Shown: in pieces, positions 38,633 through 47,954 of the stretch
Numbering within the stretch: the stretch's first letter is position 1
Layout of the letters: each line of letters begins with the position of its first letter
Assembly: GCA_016719855.1 (NCBI GenBank)
Contig: JADJYH010000026.1
Location: forward strand, 1 to 64,000
DNA: 64,000 nucleotides
Source of the DNA: Saprospiraceae bacterium
GTDB taxonomy: Bacteria > Bacteroidota > Bacteroidia > Chitinophagales > Saprospiraceae
Direction: 5' to 3'
Notes under the pieces: model-generated
Seen by the model: only the letters and a program-made list of their open reading frames with translations
Told to the model about the DNA's origin: nothing
The model's database searches: none
Translations under genes and position numbers: made by a program

Positions 38633-39484
38633 ATGCAGCTTACCCTTCTCCCCACCGGCACTTTCAAACTCGACGGCGGCGCCATGTTCGGCATCGTGCC
38701 CAAGCGAATGTGGAACAAGGCCAATCCCGCCGACGAGAACAACCTTTGCACTTGGGCCTTACGCTGCCTGCTCATCGAAACGGGCGACCGCAAAATCCTC
38801 GTGGACTGTAGCATTGGCGACAAGCAGGAGGCAAAATGGCGCAGTTTCTTCGAGCCAGTGGGGCCGGTGTCTCCCCTACCCTCGCTGACTGAGCGGGGCA
38901 TTTCACCGGAGGAAATCACCGATGTTTTCCTCACGCACCTGCACTTCGACCATTGCGGCGGCGGGGTGAGTTTGGATAAAAACGGGAAGCTCGTGCCCAC
39001 TTTCCCCAATGCCACCTATTGGTCAAATGAACCGCAATGGGCAACAGCAATGAACCCAAACGAGAAGGAAAAAGCGTCATTCCTAAAGAAAACTTTGTGC
39101 CGCTGAAAGATGCTGGCAGGGTACAATTCATTGATGTTCAACGGGATATGCTCGAATGGCTACCGGGAATACAGGTGCAATTCACCCACGGCCACACTGA
39201 TGCGATGATGTCGTTGCACATAGATTCCCCGCAGGGTCATTTTGTGTATTGTGCTGATGCCATGCCATCCAGCTTCCACCTCAACATGCCTTGGGTCATG
39301 GCCTACGACATCCGCCCGTTGGTGACGTTGGAGGAAAAGGCTTGGCTGCTCGAAAATGCCGTGGAACACGATTGGCGACTGATTTTTGAACACGACCCCA
39401 CGGCGGCTTGCGCCACGCTTTTGCGAAAGCGAAAATGGGCGGGTGGTCGTTAAGGAGAAGTTCGTAGATGCTTTGCCTACATAA
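38633..39484 (+). CDS. MBL-fold metallo-hydrolase, frameshifted near 39088 and 39418
   Basis: About 283 residues when joined. Start MQLTLLPTGTFKLDGGAMFGIVPK, then LLIETGDRKILVDCSIGD, the zinc motif VFLTHLHFDHCGGG, YWSNEPQW, and after a first slip ENFVPLKDAGRVQFIDVQ, VQFTHGHTDAMMSLHID, FVYCADAMPSSFHLNMPWVMAYD and WRLIFEHDPTAACATL. A second slip near 39418 lets the frame end KSENGRVVVKEKFVDALPT, a more natural terminus than the in-frame stop at 39453. All metal ligands (HxHxDH, His, Asp, His) are present. Substrate unknown: lactonase-like or nuclease-like hydrolases share the fold. Cytoplasmic, no signal. Confidence 0.87.
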
Positions 39485-39486
39485 AA

Positions 39487-39516
39487 ACAATACAACAATT
39501 CAACAATCAAGCAATC
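39487..39516. repeat. Word repeat CAACAATTCAACAATCAAGC
   Basis: Starts two bases after the MBL stop codon. Same word family as 7095-7140 and 37091-37128. Direct repeats only. Confidence 0.7.
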
Positions 39517-39524
39517 TTTCCCCT

Positions 39525-39532
39525 TACCTTTG
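39525..39532 (+). promoter_or_regulatory. TACCTTTG -7 box of the ABC-F gene
   Basis: Exact TAnnTTTG match 32 bases upstream of the ATG at 39565. Confidence 0.55.
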
Positions 39533-39564
39533 CGGCCTTAAAAAATAACGATTCAGAATAATCC

Positions 39565-41461
39565 ATGCTGACAGCCGCAAATATTTTCATAAAATACGGA
39601 GACCGTACCCTTCTCGACCATATCAGTTTCACCATTGGCGACAAAGAGCGCATCGGTCTTGTTGGCCGCAACGGAGCTGGCAAGTCCACGCTGCTCAAGG
39701 TGATAGCTGGTACTGTACGCCCGGACGAAGGCAATATCCAACGGCCAACGGCCTCCACGCTCGGTTTTTTGCACCAAGAAATGAGCATTCCAAAGGGCAA
39801 AACCGTGATGGACGAAACGATGACGGCGTTTGATGAAACGAAGCGCATAGAGGAGCGCCTCGCCGAAATCCACAAGGAACTCGAGACCCGCACCGACTAC
39901 GAGAGCGAAGCCTACATGGATTTGCTGAACGAAATGTCAGACCTTGACCACCATTACCACATGCTCGACGGGGTGAACACCCAGGCGGAAGCCGAGAAGA
40001 TTTTGAAGGGCCTGGGTTTCAAACAGACTGACTTCCTTCGCCTCACCGACGAGTTTAGCGGTGGCTGGCAGATGCGAATCGAATTGGCAAAAATGCTGCT
40101 CCAGCGACCTGACTTCCTCCTTTTGGATGAGCCAACGAACCACTTGGACATCGAATCCATCCTCTGGCTGGAGGAGTTCTTGCAGTCCTACGAAGGTTCG
40201 GTCATCGTCATTTCTCACGATAAAACCTTCCTGGACAACGTTACAAAACGCACCATTGAAATCGAGTTGGGCAAGGTTTACGAATACAAGGCCAACTACT
40301 CCAGGTACGTGGAACTGCGCACCGAGCGGCGGGAGAAAATGACCGCTGCCGCCAACAACCAGCAGAAAGTGATTGACCAGATGGAGAAAACCATCAACCG
40401 CTTCATGGCTAAGGCAACCAAGACTTCGCTGGCACAATCCATGCAGAAACGCCTCGACAAAATGGACCGCATCGAGGTGGAGGACGTGGACACAGCCACG
40501 ATGAACATCCGCTTTCCAGAGCCGCCCCGCAGTGGCGTGGTGGTAGCGGAGGTAAAGAATTTGAGTAAGAGTTACGGCAGCCTGAACGTACTGAGCAACG
40601 TGGACTTGACCGTGGAAAGGGGCCAAAGGATAGCATTTGTGGGGCAAAACGGCCAAGGCAAAACGACCCTCGCCAAGATGATAGTCAACCACCTCCAACC
40701 CACATCGGGGAGGTGAAAATTGGCCACAACGTCCTCATCGGCTACTACGCACAGAACCAGGCCGAGGCGCTCGATCCCAAGATTACGCTGCTCGAAACCA
40801 TGGAAAACCACTCGCCGCCAGAGATGCGCACCAAATTGCGCAATATCCTCGGCTCTTTCCTGTTCAGCGGTGAGGACCAGGACAAGAAAGTCTCCGTGCT
40901 GTCGGGTGGTGAGCGTGCCCGTTTGGCAATGGCTTGCCTGCTGCTTCGGCCCATTAACTTGCTGGTACTCGATGAGCCTACCAACCACCTTGACATGCTC
41001 TCGAAAGAGGTGCTGAAAGCCTCGTTGATGAGCTACACTGGCAGTTTGCTAGTCGTATCACACGACCGGGACTTCCTTTCCGGCTTGGCCGACATTACGG
41101 TGGAGTTTCGGGACAAAAAGCTGCACACCTACCTCGGCGACATCAATTATTTCTTGGAGAAACGCAAGCTGGATGATATGCGCCAGGTCGAATTGGCCAC
41201 CAAGACGGCAACCAGTTCCAACGGTCACCACAAGGAACTCAACCATGAGGAGCGTAAAAATATGCAGCGCCACCTTGTCAGCGCTGAAAAGAAGGTAGAA
41301 CAGCTTGAAGCCAAAATCTCCGACATCGAGAGCCGGATGGCTTTGCCTGATTTTTACCCAAACCCGATAGCCAAAAGGTGATGGATGAGTACGCCAAAGC
41401 AAAAAAAGAGCTTGACGCCGCCATGATGGAATGGATGGAGGCGCAGGAAGCGCTTGGGTAG
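39565..41461 (+). CDS. ABC-F family ATPase, frameshifted near 40712 and 41375
   Basis: About 632 residues when joined. Two ABC domains in one chain without membrane segments: first Walker A VGRNGAGKSTLLK, signature LTDEFSGGWQMRIELAKML, Walker B LLLDEPTNHLD; then the linker helices (RERREKMTAAANNQQKVIDQMEKTINRFMAKATK-like); second Walker A VGQNGQGKTTLAK, signature VSVLSGGERARLAMAC, Walker B LVLDEPTNHLD. The first slip loses one G of TCGGGG(G)AGGTG inside the second domain; the second leads to the C-terminal coiled coil VMDEYAKAKKELDAAMMEWMEAQEALG. ABC-F proteins act on the ribosome E site, in translation control or antibiotic protection. Subfamily not assigned. Confidence 0.92.
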
Positions 41462-41485
41462 TAAAAATTTGAACATTGAGTTTAA

Positions 41486-41534
41486 GGTTTTGAGTGGGCA
41501 ATGCTGCTGAGTGAGGTTCGGCACACTCAAAACC
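41486..41534. terminator. Inverted repeat between convergent ABC-F and dapB genes
   Basis: GGTTTTGAGTG (41486-41496) pairs with CACTCAAAACC (41524-41534). The right arm contains the dapB stop codon (41527-41529). Weak as a terminator, no long T-run. Confidence 0.5.
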
Positions 41535-42267
41535 CAAGCATGTCCTTCATCCCAAAGCAACCACGCTTTCCCACCAACCACTTCGCCGCAGCCAATGCCC
41601 CCGCCGCAAATCCTTCCCGTGAGTGCGCCGCATGGCTGATTTCGAGGGTGTCAATGCCTGACTGCCAAGTGACGATGTGCGTACCGGGCACGTTCTCCTC
41701 CCGTTTGCAGAGGATGGGAATCGTTTCGTTTGGAGCACTAAATTGCTCATTTTCAGCCGTTTGCAGATAAGCTTGCCAATTGGTTTTCTTCGTAAAATTT
41801 TCAAGGATGCCTTCGGCCAGTGTGATGGCGGTACCGCTGGGGTGGTCAAGCTTTTGGGTGTGGTGTACTTCTTCCATGCGCACGTTATATTGGGTTTGCC
41901 CTGCCATCAGCTTTGACAAGTAACGGTTCACAGCAAAGAAGATATTGACACCAATGCTGTAATTGGATGCATAAAAAAGTGCGCCGTTGTTCGCTTCGCA
42001 AATGGCTTTTGCCGCTGGCAAGCTATCTAGCCAGCCCGTCGTGCCGCAGACCACAGGCACACCTGCTTCGATGCAAGTTCGGATGTTTTCAAATGCCGTT
42101 TCAGGCCGGCTGAACTCGATGGCAACGTCAGCTTTGCGAAGGTTTTCGGGTGTAAAATCCGCCCGATTGTCCAAATCTATGGTCAAAACCACGGTGTCCC
42201 CAGCAGCTTCTGCCAAGTTTTTGATAATTTTTCCCATTTTTCCAAAACCAATTATTGCCAATTTCAT
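41527..42267 (-). CDS. dapB: 4-hydroxy-tetrahydrodipicolinate reductase
   Basis: 246 residues. Reduces hydroxy-tetrahydrodipicolinate with NAD(P)H in the diaminopimelate/lysine pathway. The N-terminal Rossmann fold starts MKLAIIGFGKMGKIIKNLAE with GFGKMG. VVCGTTGW, then NYSIGVNIFFAVNRYLSKLM, the catalytic EEVHHTQKLDHPSGTAITLAEGI (conserved HH and KxDxPSGTA) and SREGFAAGALAAAKWL near the end are all present. Length and frame are normal. Supplies meso-DAP, consistent with the DAP-type ligase mpl in this window. Single gene, divergent from the DUF5691 gene. Confidence 0.96.
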   Translation of the reverse strand: MKLAIIGFGKMGKIIKNLAEAAGDTVVLTIDLDNRADFTPENLRKADVAIEFSRPETAFENIRTCIEAGVPVVCGTTGWLDSLPAAKAICEANNGALFYASNYSIGVNIFFAVNRYLSKLMAGQTQYNVRMEEVHHTQKLDHPSGTAITLAEGILENFTKKTNWQAYLQTAENEQFSAPNETIPILCKREENVPGTHIVTWQSGIDTLEISHAAHSREGFAAGALAAAKWLVGKRGCFGMKDMLGF

Positions 42268-42356
42268 TTCTTATAAGTTTGTTGTGTGACCCGAGTTACA
42301 ATCTGCGTCAAACTTACGATTTTGTTGTTTTACTAGCCAAACTCTGGCTTACCTGG

Positions 42357-42382
42357 CCCCTCCCCGTGAGGGGTCTTTTTGT
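42357..42382 (+). other. Small stem-loop with T-run in the dapB/DUF5691 divergent region
   Basis: CCCCTC and GAGGGG pair around CCCGT and are followed by TCTTTTTG. It resembles a terminator reading rightwards although no plus-strand gene lies just upstream; it may be an attenuator in the leader of the next gene. Confidence 0.35.
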
Positions 42383-42445
42383 TTTTGAATCAGACAATTC
42401 AACTTCTCGCCGTAAACTCGCCCATAGATTTTCAAATTTTCTACC

Positions 42446-43955
42446 ATGATTTGGCAGGATTTAGTCAAAAATGCCCTGCTGGGCGTTGAAAACAGCAGCT
42501 TCACAGAACCCACCCTCGAAGGACTGGCGCAGCTTGGCGTGGACACCACCCGTGAAGCCCCGCTCCTGCTCGCCGACGGGGCGGCTCTGCTGGCGCAAAT
42601 GCGCAGGGCAGGCTTTTTACTCAAAGATTTTGAAGGCGAAATGCCTATGCCCGGTGCTGCAACAAATGCCAATTCGACATCGCTGAAAACCGCATACCAC
42701 CTGAACTTGATGCTCAGTCCACAGATTGCAGTATTGCCGGAGTTCCTTTATTTATTGAAGAAATCGGGCAAAAAGCTGCCAACCTCTGAAATCCCAGCGC
42801 TGATGAGGCTACCGGATTTGCCCCAATATTGGCAACAAATCGAACCGTTACTGGGCGAGACTGGACGCTGGTTGCTGCGGCAGCACCCACCCTGGTCGGC
42901 CCACCTGCAAGACCCCAGCAGTTCAATTGGCAGACGGGAACACGCACCGAGCGGTTTGCGCAGCTCAAGTTCTGGCGAAACGAATCACCGTTTTTGCTCT
43001 TGAACTGCTTGCTTCTACCTGGGATTCCGAAAGCCACGCAGACAAAGCCGCCTTTCTTGCCCTCCTCGAAATTGGGCTTTCTACCTCCGATGAACCGTTC
43101 TTGGAGCGATGCCTCGACGACCTTCGGAAGGAAGTGAGGCAGGCAGCAGCGCCATTGTTGGCGAAAATCCCCAGCTCCCAACTTGCCAAGCGAATGGCAA
43201 AACGGGCAGCGGATTGCTTGGTTTTAAAAGATAATTCCTTGAAAATCAACATCTGGGAAGAACCAGATGATTCAGCCCAGCGGGACGGCATCCTGAAAAT
43301 ACATCCTGGTTGGGCAGGCGGCGCAAAGGCTGGCCATTTGGGGCAACTAGTATCGTTGGTACCACCGTCGCATTGGGAGGCATATTTTGAAAAAACGCCA
43401 GTGGAAGTGCTTGCTTTATTTTCAAAAACGGACTGGAGCGAAACGTTGCTTCGGGGCTGTTTGGAGGCCACTGTTTTTCACCAAAACCCCGTTTGGGCAA
43501 CTGCTCTGTTTGAGTTTTGGCAAAAAAATGAAAGCCTCTGGATATGGCAATTGCCTGTGGCAAACCAATTGGCAGCCCTGCTGCCACCCAGTGAGGCAGC
43601 CCGTTTGGCATTCAAATTCTTGAATGAAACCACGAGCTTGCCCAATGAGACCAGTCCACTTTTCCAATTGCTAAAAAACAATTCGGCAAATTGGCCGGCC
43701 GAACTTAGTTTGTTGATTGCCAACCGTTTCCGAATGGAAATTGTCAGAGATTACCGTCAGGTTTGGCAGTTGCAACATCTGAGCGGCTACCTGCAAATGC
43801 TCGGCTTGTACTGCGACCCGGCGCTTTTTGACCAATTGCAGACTGGCTGGAGCAATGACTCGGTGCAGTGGCGCATGTGGGAAAAACCCGTGGAGGATAT
43901 GCTGACGAGGGTGCTTTTTCGAAGGGAAATGAGGGAGGAAATGATGAACATGTGA
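42446..43955 (+). CDS. DUF5691-like helical-repeat protein, frameshifted near 42920 and 42968
   Basis: About 500 residues when joined. Start MIWQDLVKNALLGVENSSF, then PLLLADGAALLAQMRRAGF, HLNLMLSPQIAVLPEFLYLL, IEPLLGETGRWLLRQHPPW. Two close slips separate FNWQTGTRTERFAQL and the rest: KRITVFALELLASTWDSESH, ADKAAFLALLEIGLSTSDEP, FLERCLDDLRKEVRQAAAPL, LAKIPSSQLAKRMAKRA. Alternating helices of HEAT type fit DUF5691, which in many bacteria sits next to SWIM-finger and MoxR/VWA genes; those are not seen next to it here. The second half (DYRQVWQLQHLSGYLQMLGLY, MEDMLTRVLFRREMREEM-like) is also helical. Function unknown; cytoplasmic. Confidence 0.72.
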
Positions 43956-43962
43956 AGGCATT

Positions 43963-45264
43963 TCAATTGCTCCGAAACGCAGCCAAAATCTTGTCAAGCA
44001 CCCGCTCCAGCAAGCTTCGTTTTTCCGTTACAATTCTCGCCGTTCCCTGCATCTCCTGACGAAATGGAATGAGCTTTCCGTAACTTGTTTTGAGGTCGTG
44101 CGGTAGGGATATTTCAAGTTCGTACCCCTGCTCGCTGGGCACAGTGGCGATGCGCTCCACCTCGCCATTCAGCACCCCAAATTCCTGGTACGGGTAGCCG
44201 TCGAGACGGATATTGACAGCCATTTTTTCTTTCACTTTGCCGGAACGAACACCCGACAGCAAAGCTTTGGCAAGGATGCGCCCGGAACCTTCCCTCGGAA
44301 CGATGGTCAGCACCTCCGTGCCTGCCTCCACGTGCTGTTGTTCGCTCCAGATTTTCGTAAATGCCACCTCACCACCTACGGGCGCCACAAGCTGGTAGGT
44401 CTGTTTCCAAATGTCAATTTCACCTTTCAACTGCTGCACTTCCGAGCGGAAATCGAGCAGTTTTTGCGACTCGCCATCCGACTGAACTTGCTGTAAATCA
44501 AGTATTAGCGCCTGCATCTCCTGTATCCGAAGGTTGTTATGCGAAGTACCAGCATGCAGCGCCTCCAATTCCCGCCTGCGGGCCAACCAATCGGACTGGC
44601 TTTTTTCAAATTCGAACTTGCTCAAGGAGCTGGTGGCTAGGAGCGTACTATCACGTTGCATGTTTTTGAAGACCAGCGTCACCTCCTCCTTCATTATTTT
44701 TTCTTGCCGGGCAAGCGATTTGTTCAGCAGGGTAACTTCGTCAATTTGCTTGCGCAAATTGCTGATTTTCAGGTAGTTGATATCTTGGGAAAGAAAATAG
44801 CGTAGTTCTTTTAGCCGCCGAGAAAAGTCGGCATAACTGGCCTGCAAGGTGCCGAGTTGGAGTGTTTTCGGCAATTCGGCATCGAGGTAGCCCGCACCAT
44901 CCTCTGTCGTCATTTTTTGCAAAACGGTGTCGAGATAGTTCACGTCTTGCAAGCGGGTTGGGCTTTCGAGGACTGCCAACAGTTCGCCGGGCTGCACCAC
45001 CTGGCCGTTGGCAACGTTCAGGTTCGCAATTTTAGCGCTTGTCCCGGCCGCGAGACGGATGGGTGGATTTTCCGTTGTCAAAACAGCACGAGCCTCCACC
45101 ACATCTGGATAGCGGACGAGATAAGCAATCCAAACCAGCAGCATGAAAACGGCAAACACGACCGTCAACCCCCAGCGCAGCGTCCAGCCGGGTGGGCTGC
45201 CGATGAGCGCTTCCACGTCATAGCGCTCGTTGAGCTTGATGTCTGATGGAGTTTTTATCGCCAT
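43963..45264 (-). CDS. HlyD-family membrane fusion protein
   Basis: 433 residues. One N-terminal membrane helix (LRWGLTVVFAVFMLLVWIAYL, ~29-49). A lipoyl-like half-motif (AKIANLNVANGQVVQPGELLAVLES, ~85-110), then a long coiled coil (~130-290: YADFSRRLKELRYF, RKQIDEVTLLNKSLARQEKIMKEE, LLDFRSEVQQLKGEIDIWKQTYQ). The second lipoyl half and beta-barrel part follow (LVAPVGGEVAFTKIWSEQQHVEAGTEVLTIVP, ISLPHDLKTSYGKLIPFRQEMQGTARIV). It is the periplasmic adaptor for the C39 ABC exporter encoded 58 bases upstream. No outer-membrane TolC partner is nearby. The operon's spacer is a word-repeat array. The convergent DUF5691 gene ends eight bases away. Confidence 0.92.
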   Translation of the reverse strand: MAIKTPSDIKLNERYDVEALIGSPPGWTLRWGLTVVFAVFMLLVWIAYLVRYPDVVEARAVLTTENPPIRLAAGTSAKIANLNVANGQVVQPGELLAVLESPTRLQDVNYLDTVLQKMTTEDGAGYLDAELPKTLQLGTLQASYADFSRRLKELRYFLSQDINYLKISNLRKQIDEVTLLNKSLARQEKIMKEEVTLVFKNMQRDSTLLATSSLSKFEFEKSQSDWLARRRELEALHAGTSHNNLRIQEMQALILDLQQVQSDGESQKLLDFRSEVQQLKGEIDIWKQTYQLVAPVGGEVAFTKIWSEQQHVEAGTEVLTIVPREGSGRILAKALLSGVRSGKVKEKMAVNIRLDGYPYQEFGVLNGEVERIATVPSEQGYELEISLPHDLKTSYGKLIPFRQEMQGTARIVTEKRSLLERVLDKILAAFRSN

Positions 45265-45322
45265 TTCGATGTAGTTATGAGTTGTGGGTTATGAGGCTCG
45301 CAACTCATAACTCATAACTCAA
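45265..45322. repeat. Word array GTTATGAG / CTCATAAC filling the HlyD-ABC spacer
   Basis: GTTATGAGTTGTGGGTTATGAG (in two pieces) faces CAACTCATAACTCATAACTC. The array runs from just upstream of the hlyD-like start to two bases before the ABC stop, so nearly the whole spacer is word repeat. Same word as 32927-32998. Confidence 0.8.
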
Positions 45323-47587
45323 TTAGGCTCCCAATTCCAATTGTTCCTTCACCAGTTGATAGTACGCACCCCGGCGCTTTGAAAGTTCGTCGTGCGTTCC
45401 CACCTCCACGACTTCACCCCGCTCCAGTACCACAATCTGGTCTGCATTTTTGACGGTGCTGAGGCGGTGGGCCACCACCACCACTGTTTTCCCCTTGAAA
45501 AATTGACCGAGGTTTTCGTTGATTATCTTCTCCGTGTGGGCATCGAGTGCATTCGTTGCTTCGTCAAAAAACAGGTAGTCAGGTTGCTTGTAAACAGCCC
45601 TGGCAATAAGCAGTCGCTGCCGCTGGCCTTGGCTCAAACCGTTGCCTTTGGCTCCGACCATCGTGTTGTAGCCCAGGGGAAGATTTTCGATAAAATCCTG
45701 AATATGAGCTACTTGCACCGCCTTCAACAACTTCTCGTTGTCCACTGTTTCCCAGTCCGGTTCACTCTCGGCGATGTTGGAAGCAATGGTGTCGGAGAAC
45801 ACGAAGCCGTCCTGCATCACCGCCCCGCACTGCGCTCGCCACTCGGCGGTTGGCAGGTTTTTCAAAAACAATTGACCCACCTTGACCGCACCAACGCTGG
45901 GTTCGTAAAAGCCAAGGAGCAGTTTAATCAAGGTCGTTTTGCCGCTTCCACTGGTGCCCACGATGGCCGTCACCTTCCCCGCAGGAATGGTCAAGTTGAT
46001 GTTTTTTAACACAAAATCGGTGAGCGGGTTGTAGCGAAAGCTCAGGTTTTCGAGGACGAGGGGATGAGAAAGAGGGATGAGGGATGAAGTTTTAGGTATG
46101 AGGGGTGAGGGATGAGGGATGAAGGCACCATCTACATTCATTCCTGATTCCTCATTCCTCATCCCTACTCCATCCCTCATTCCTTCTTGATGGATTTCGC
46201 TGAGGCGCTCCAAGCTAATTTTGGCATCCTGTGCCGAACGGACGAAGCTGATGATTTGCTGCAGCGGCACGTTCAACTGACCAAGGATGAACATCGTAGC
46301 GAGCATCATGCCCAGTGTCATTTCCCCATTGATAACGGCGGCAGCTGCGACGGCGATGATGAAAATATCCTTGATTTGGGCGATGAACTGCGCCCCAGCA
46401 TCTTGCCACTGCGTGACTGTGAGCGAGCGCATATTTGCCCTGAACAACCTCGCTTGGATATGCACCCAACCGTAGCGGCGTTTGTGTTCGCTGTTCTGGA
46501 GTTTAATCTCCTGCATCCCCTGTATGAGTTCGATGATGTTGCCTTGGTTGTCCGACAATGCCCGGAACCGTTGCAGGTCGGCGTCCTTCCTTTTTTTCAA
46601 AAAAAGAAAAATCCAAGCCACATACAACACGCTGGCAATCAGGAAGATGGTGAAGATTTTGGTGTTGTAAACGGCCAATACTACACCGAAAATCAAGAGG
46701 TTGAAAGCCGAGAATATGATGTTCAGCGTGCTGACCGTGAGGAACTCCTCGATTCGCCGGTGGTCGCCAATTCGCTGGAGAAGGTCACCCGTCATTTTGG
46801 CGTCGAAAAAGCTGATGGGCTGTGCCATTAGGCGAACCAGAAAGTCGCTGACGAGCGAGATATTCACCCGGCTGCCGATGTGCAGCAATATCCAGTTTTG
46901 AATGAAGCGGACGGTCGTTTGTCCAGCGAAGAGCATGAGTTGTGCGAACAGAATAAGCCAAACGAAGCCAAGGTCTTGGTTCTCGATGCCCACATCCACA
47001 ACGGCCTGAGTGAGGAACGGGAACAGGAACTGGATGAGACTGGCCACGAGTAGTCCGATGAGCAGTTGCGTGGTCAATCGGCGGTAGGGGCGCAGATAGT
47101 TGAGCAGAAAACCGAAGCCCTTGCGGCTGACCGAGTCGCCTTCTTGGGCATAAAAATCCGGGGTGGGTTCGAGCAAGATGGCAATGCCCAGATGCTGGTC
47201 GCTGCACCAGTTTCGTTGGAATTCGGCGTGGCTAAACTTCACCTTACCCCTCGCTGGGTCAGCCACCCAAATGCGTTTCTTGGTAATTTTATAAACGACG
47301 ACGAAGTGGTTTTGCCGCCAATGGCAAATGCAGGGCAGCGGGGCTTCCGTCAACCCAACTTCCTGATTGTCAACGCCTTGGAATGGGATTTTGACGGGCA
47401 GTGGCCGCATCCCGATGCCCTCCGCCGCCACCACGATGCCCCTCGCCGACACGCCCTCCCGGTCGAGGAAGGTGCGCTGCCGCAACTCCTGGAGTGAGTA
47501 CCGCCGACCATGAAACTCGGCAACCATGCGAAGACAAGCGGCCCCGCAGTCCATTGCGTCGAGTTGGTGGTAGAAGGGAAAAGGCAT
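45323..47587 (-). CDS. Peptidase-domain (C39) ABC exporter with in-frame word-repeat insertion
   Basis: 754 residues from ATG 47587 (MPFPFYHQLDAMDCGAACLRM); an upstream start at 47638 would translate a word repeat and is rejected. The C39 peptidase has catalytic Cys14 (DCGAAC), His94 (QNHFVVVY) and Asp110 (VADPARG). Five to six membrane segments follow (~165-450). The ATPase has Walker A GTSGSGKTTL (544-553), signature LSQGQ (651-655) and Walker B LFFDEATNALD (Asp675, Glu676). Such exporters cleave double-glycine leaders and export bacteriocin-like peptides or T9SS-linked cargo with a HlyD adaptor, here the next gene. Residues ~468-510, between membrane and ATPase domains, are encoded by a GGGATGA-type word array (46060-46187) and have no family counterpart. 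Confidence 0.93.
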   Translation of the reverse strand: MPFPFYHQLDAMDCGAACLRMVAEFHGRRYSLQELRQRTFLDREGVSARGIVVAAEGIGMRPLPVKIPFQGVDNQEVGLTEAPLPCICHWRQNHFVVVYKITKKRIWVADPARGKVKFSHAEFQRNWCSDQHLGIAILLEPTPDFYAQEGDSVSRKGFGFLLNYLRPYRRLTTQLLIGLLVASLIQFLFPFLTQAVVDVGIENQDLGFVWLILFAQLMLFAGQTTVRFIQNWILLHIGSRVNISLVSDFLVRLMAQPISFFDAKMTGDLLQRIGDHRRIEEFLTVSTLNIIFSAFNLLIFGVVLAVYNTKIFTIFLIASVLYVAWIFLFLKKRKDADLQRFRALSDNQGNIIELIQGMQEIKLQNSEHKRRYGWVHIQARLFRANMRSLTVTQWQDAGAQFIAQIKDIFIIAVAAAAVINGEMTLGMMLATMFILGQLNVPLQQIISFVRSAQDAKISLERLSEIHQEGMRDGVGMRNEESGMNVDGAFIPHPSPLIPKTSSLIPLSHPLVLENLSFRYNPLTDFVLKNINLTIPAGKVTAIVGTSGSGKTTLIKLLLGFYEPSVGAVKVGQLFLKNLPTAEWRAQCGAVMQDGFVFSDTIASNIAESEPDWETVDNEKLLKAVQVAHIQDFIENLPLGYNTMVGAKGNGLSQGQRQRLLIARAVYKQPDYLFFDEATNALDAHTEKIINENLGQFFKGKTVVVVAHRLSTVKNADQIVVLERGEVVEVGTHDELSKRRGAYYQLVKEQLELGA
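46060..46187. repeat. Word hairpin GGGATGA / TCATCCC inside the ABC exporter gene
   Basis: GAGGGATGAGGGATGAAG and a second GAGGGATGAGGGATGAAGG on the left face ATTCCTCATTCCTCATCCC and CATCCCTCATTCC on the right. Length about 129 bases keeps the frame open. Structurally the same as the intergenic arrays, but within a coding region. Confidence 0.85.
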
Positions 47588-47589
47588 AT

Positions 47590-47632
47590 TCTGATTGCGG
47601 ATTTTGGATTGCGGATTTCGGATTGTGGGGCG
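47590..47632. repeat. Word repeat GGATTGCGGATTT before the ABC exporter start
   Basis: GATTGCGGATTTTGGATTGC and GGATTTCGGATTGTGG in tandem, beginning two bases from the ATG. Direct repeats only. Confidence 0.65.
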
Positions 47633-47954
47633 GCTCAAATTTGAATATGAATGTCAATTGAAATAGGTCAAACGCATCGGTACTATTCCTGTTTCGTTTG
47701 AACCCAACAGCTCAATTTTAAGTAAATTTTGGGTGTCAAATAATTTAAACTGGAAATGCTTTAAGAATTGTCAGTTGATGGCCAATGCTGGCTCTATCAT
47801 GCTGTGTTTTTGTCAGTGTTTAGAATTCTTTTGATTGAAAAATCCATATTAACCTACCTTTGCCTAGACAATCCAAAAACTGTCAGCAACCTAATTTTTC
47901 ACGAAAAAAACCGATGGCAGCGCCCCAGCCTGCCAATTCACAAAGCCTGTTTAA
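47633..47954. other. Divergent intergenic region
   Basis: AT-rich, about 320 bases, no supported gene. Holds the promoter of the M42 gene (next entry) and presumably that of the exporter operon. Confidence 0.5.
47829..47862 (+). promoter_or_regulatory. Promoter of the M42 peptidase gene (TTTTG / TACCTTTG)
   Basis: TACCTTTG at 47855-47862 matches TAnnTTTG exactly; TTTTG at 47829-47833 is a good -33 element with 21 bases between. The start codon is 92 bases downstream. Confidence 0.65.

Noticed and set aside
38302..38888. Several overlapping open frames rich in Gly, Pro, Arg and Ala on both strands
   Set aside because: They are only products of the G/C block lacking stop codons; they have no start context or protein-like composition.
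24238..47632. Repeat arrays considered as CRISPR or REP elements
   Set aside because: No uniform spacers, no fixed repeat sequence between loci, no cas or RayT gene nearby.
47588..47638. Upstream start for the ABC exporter
   Set aside because: The extra 17 residues would be translated from a word repeat, and the C39 domain normally begins within ten residues of MPFPFYHQLD.
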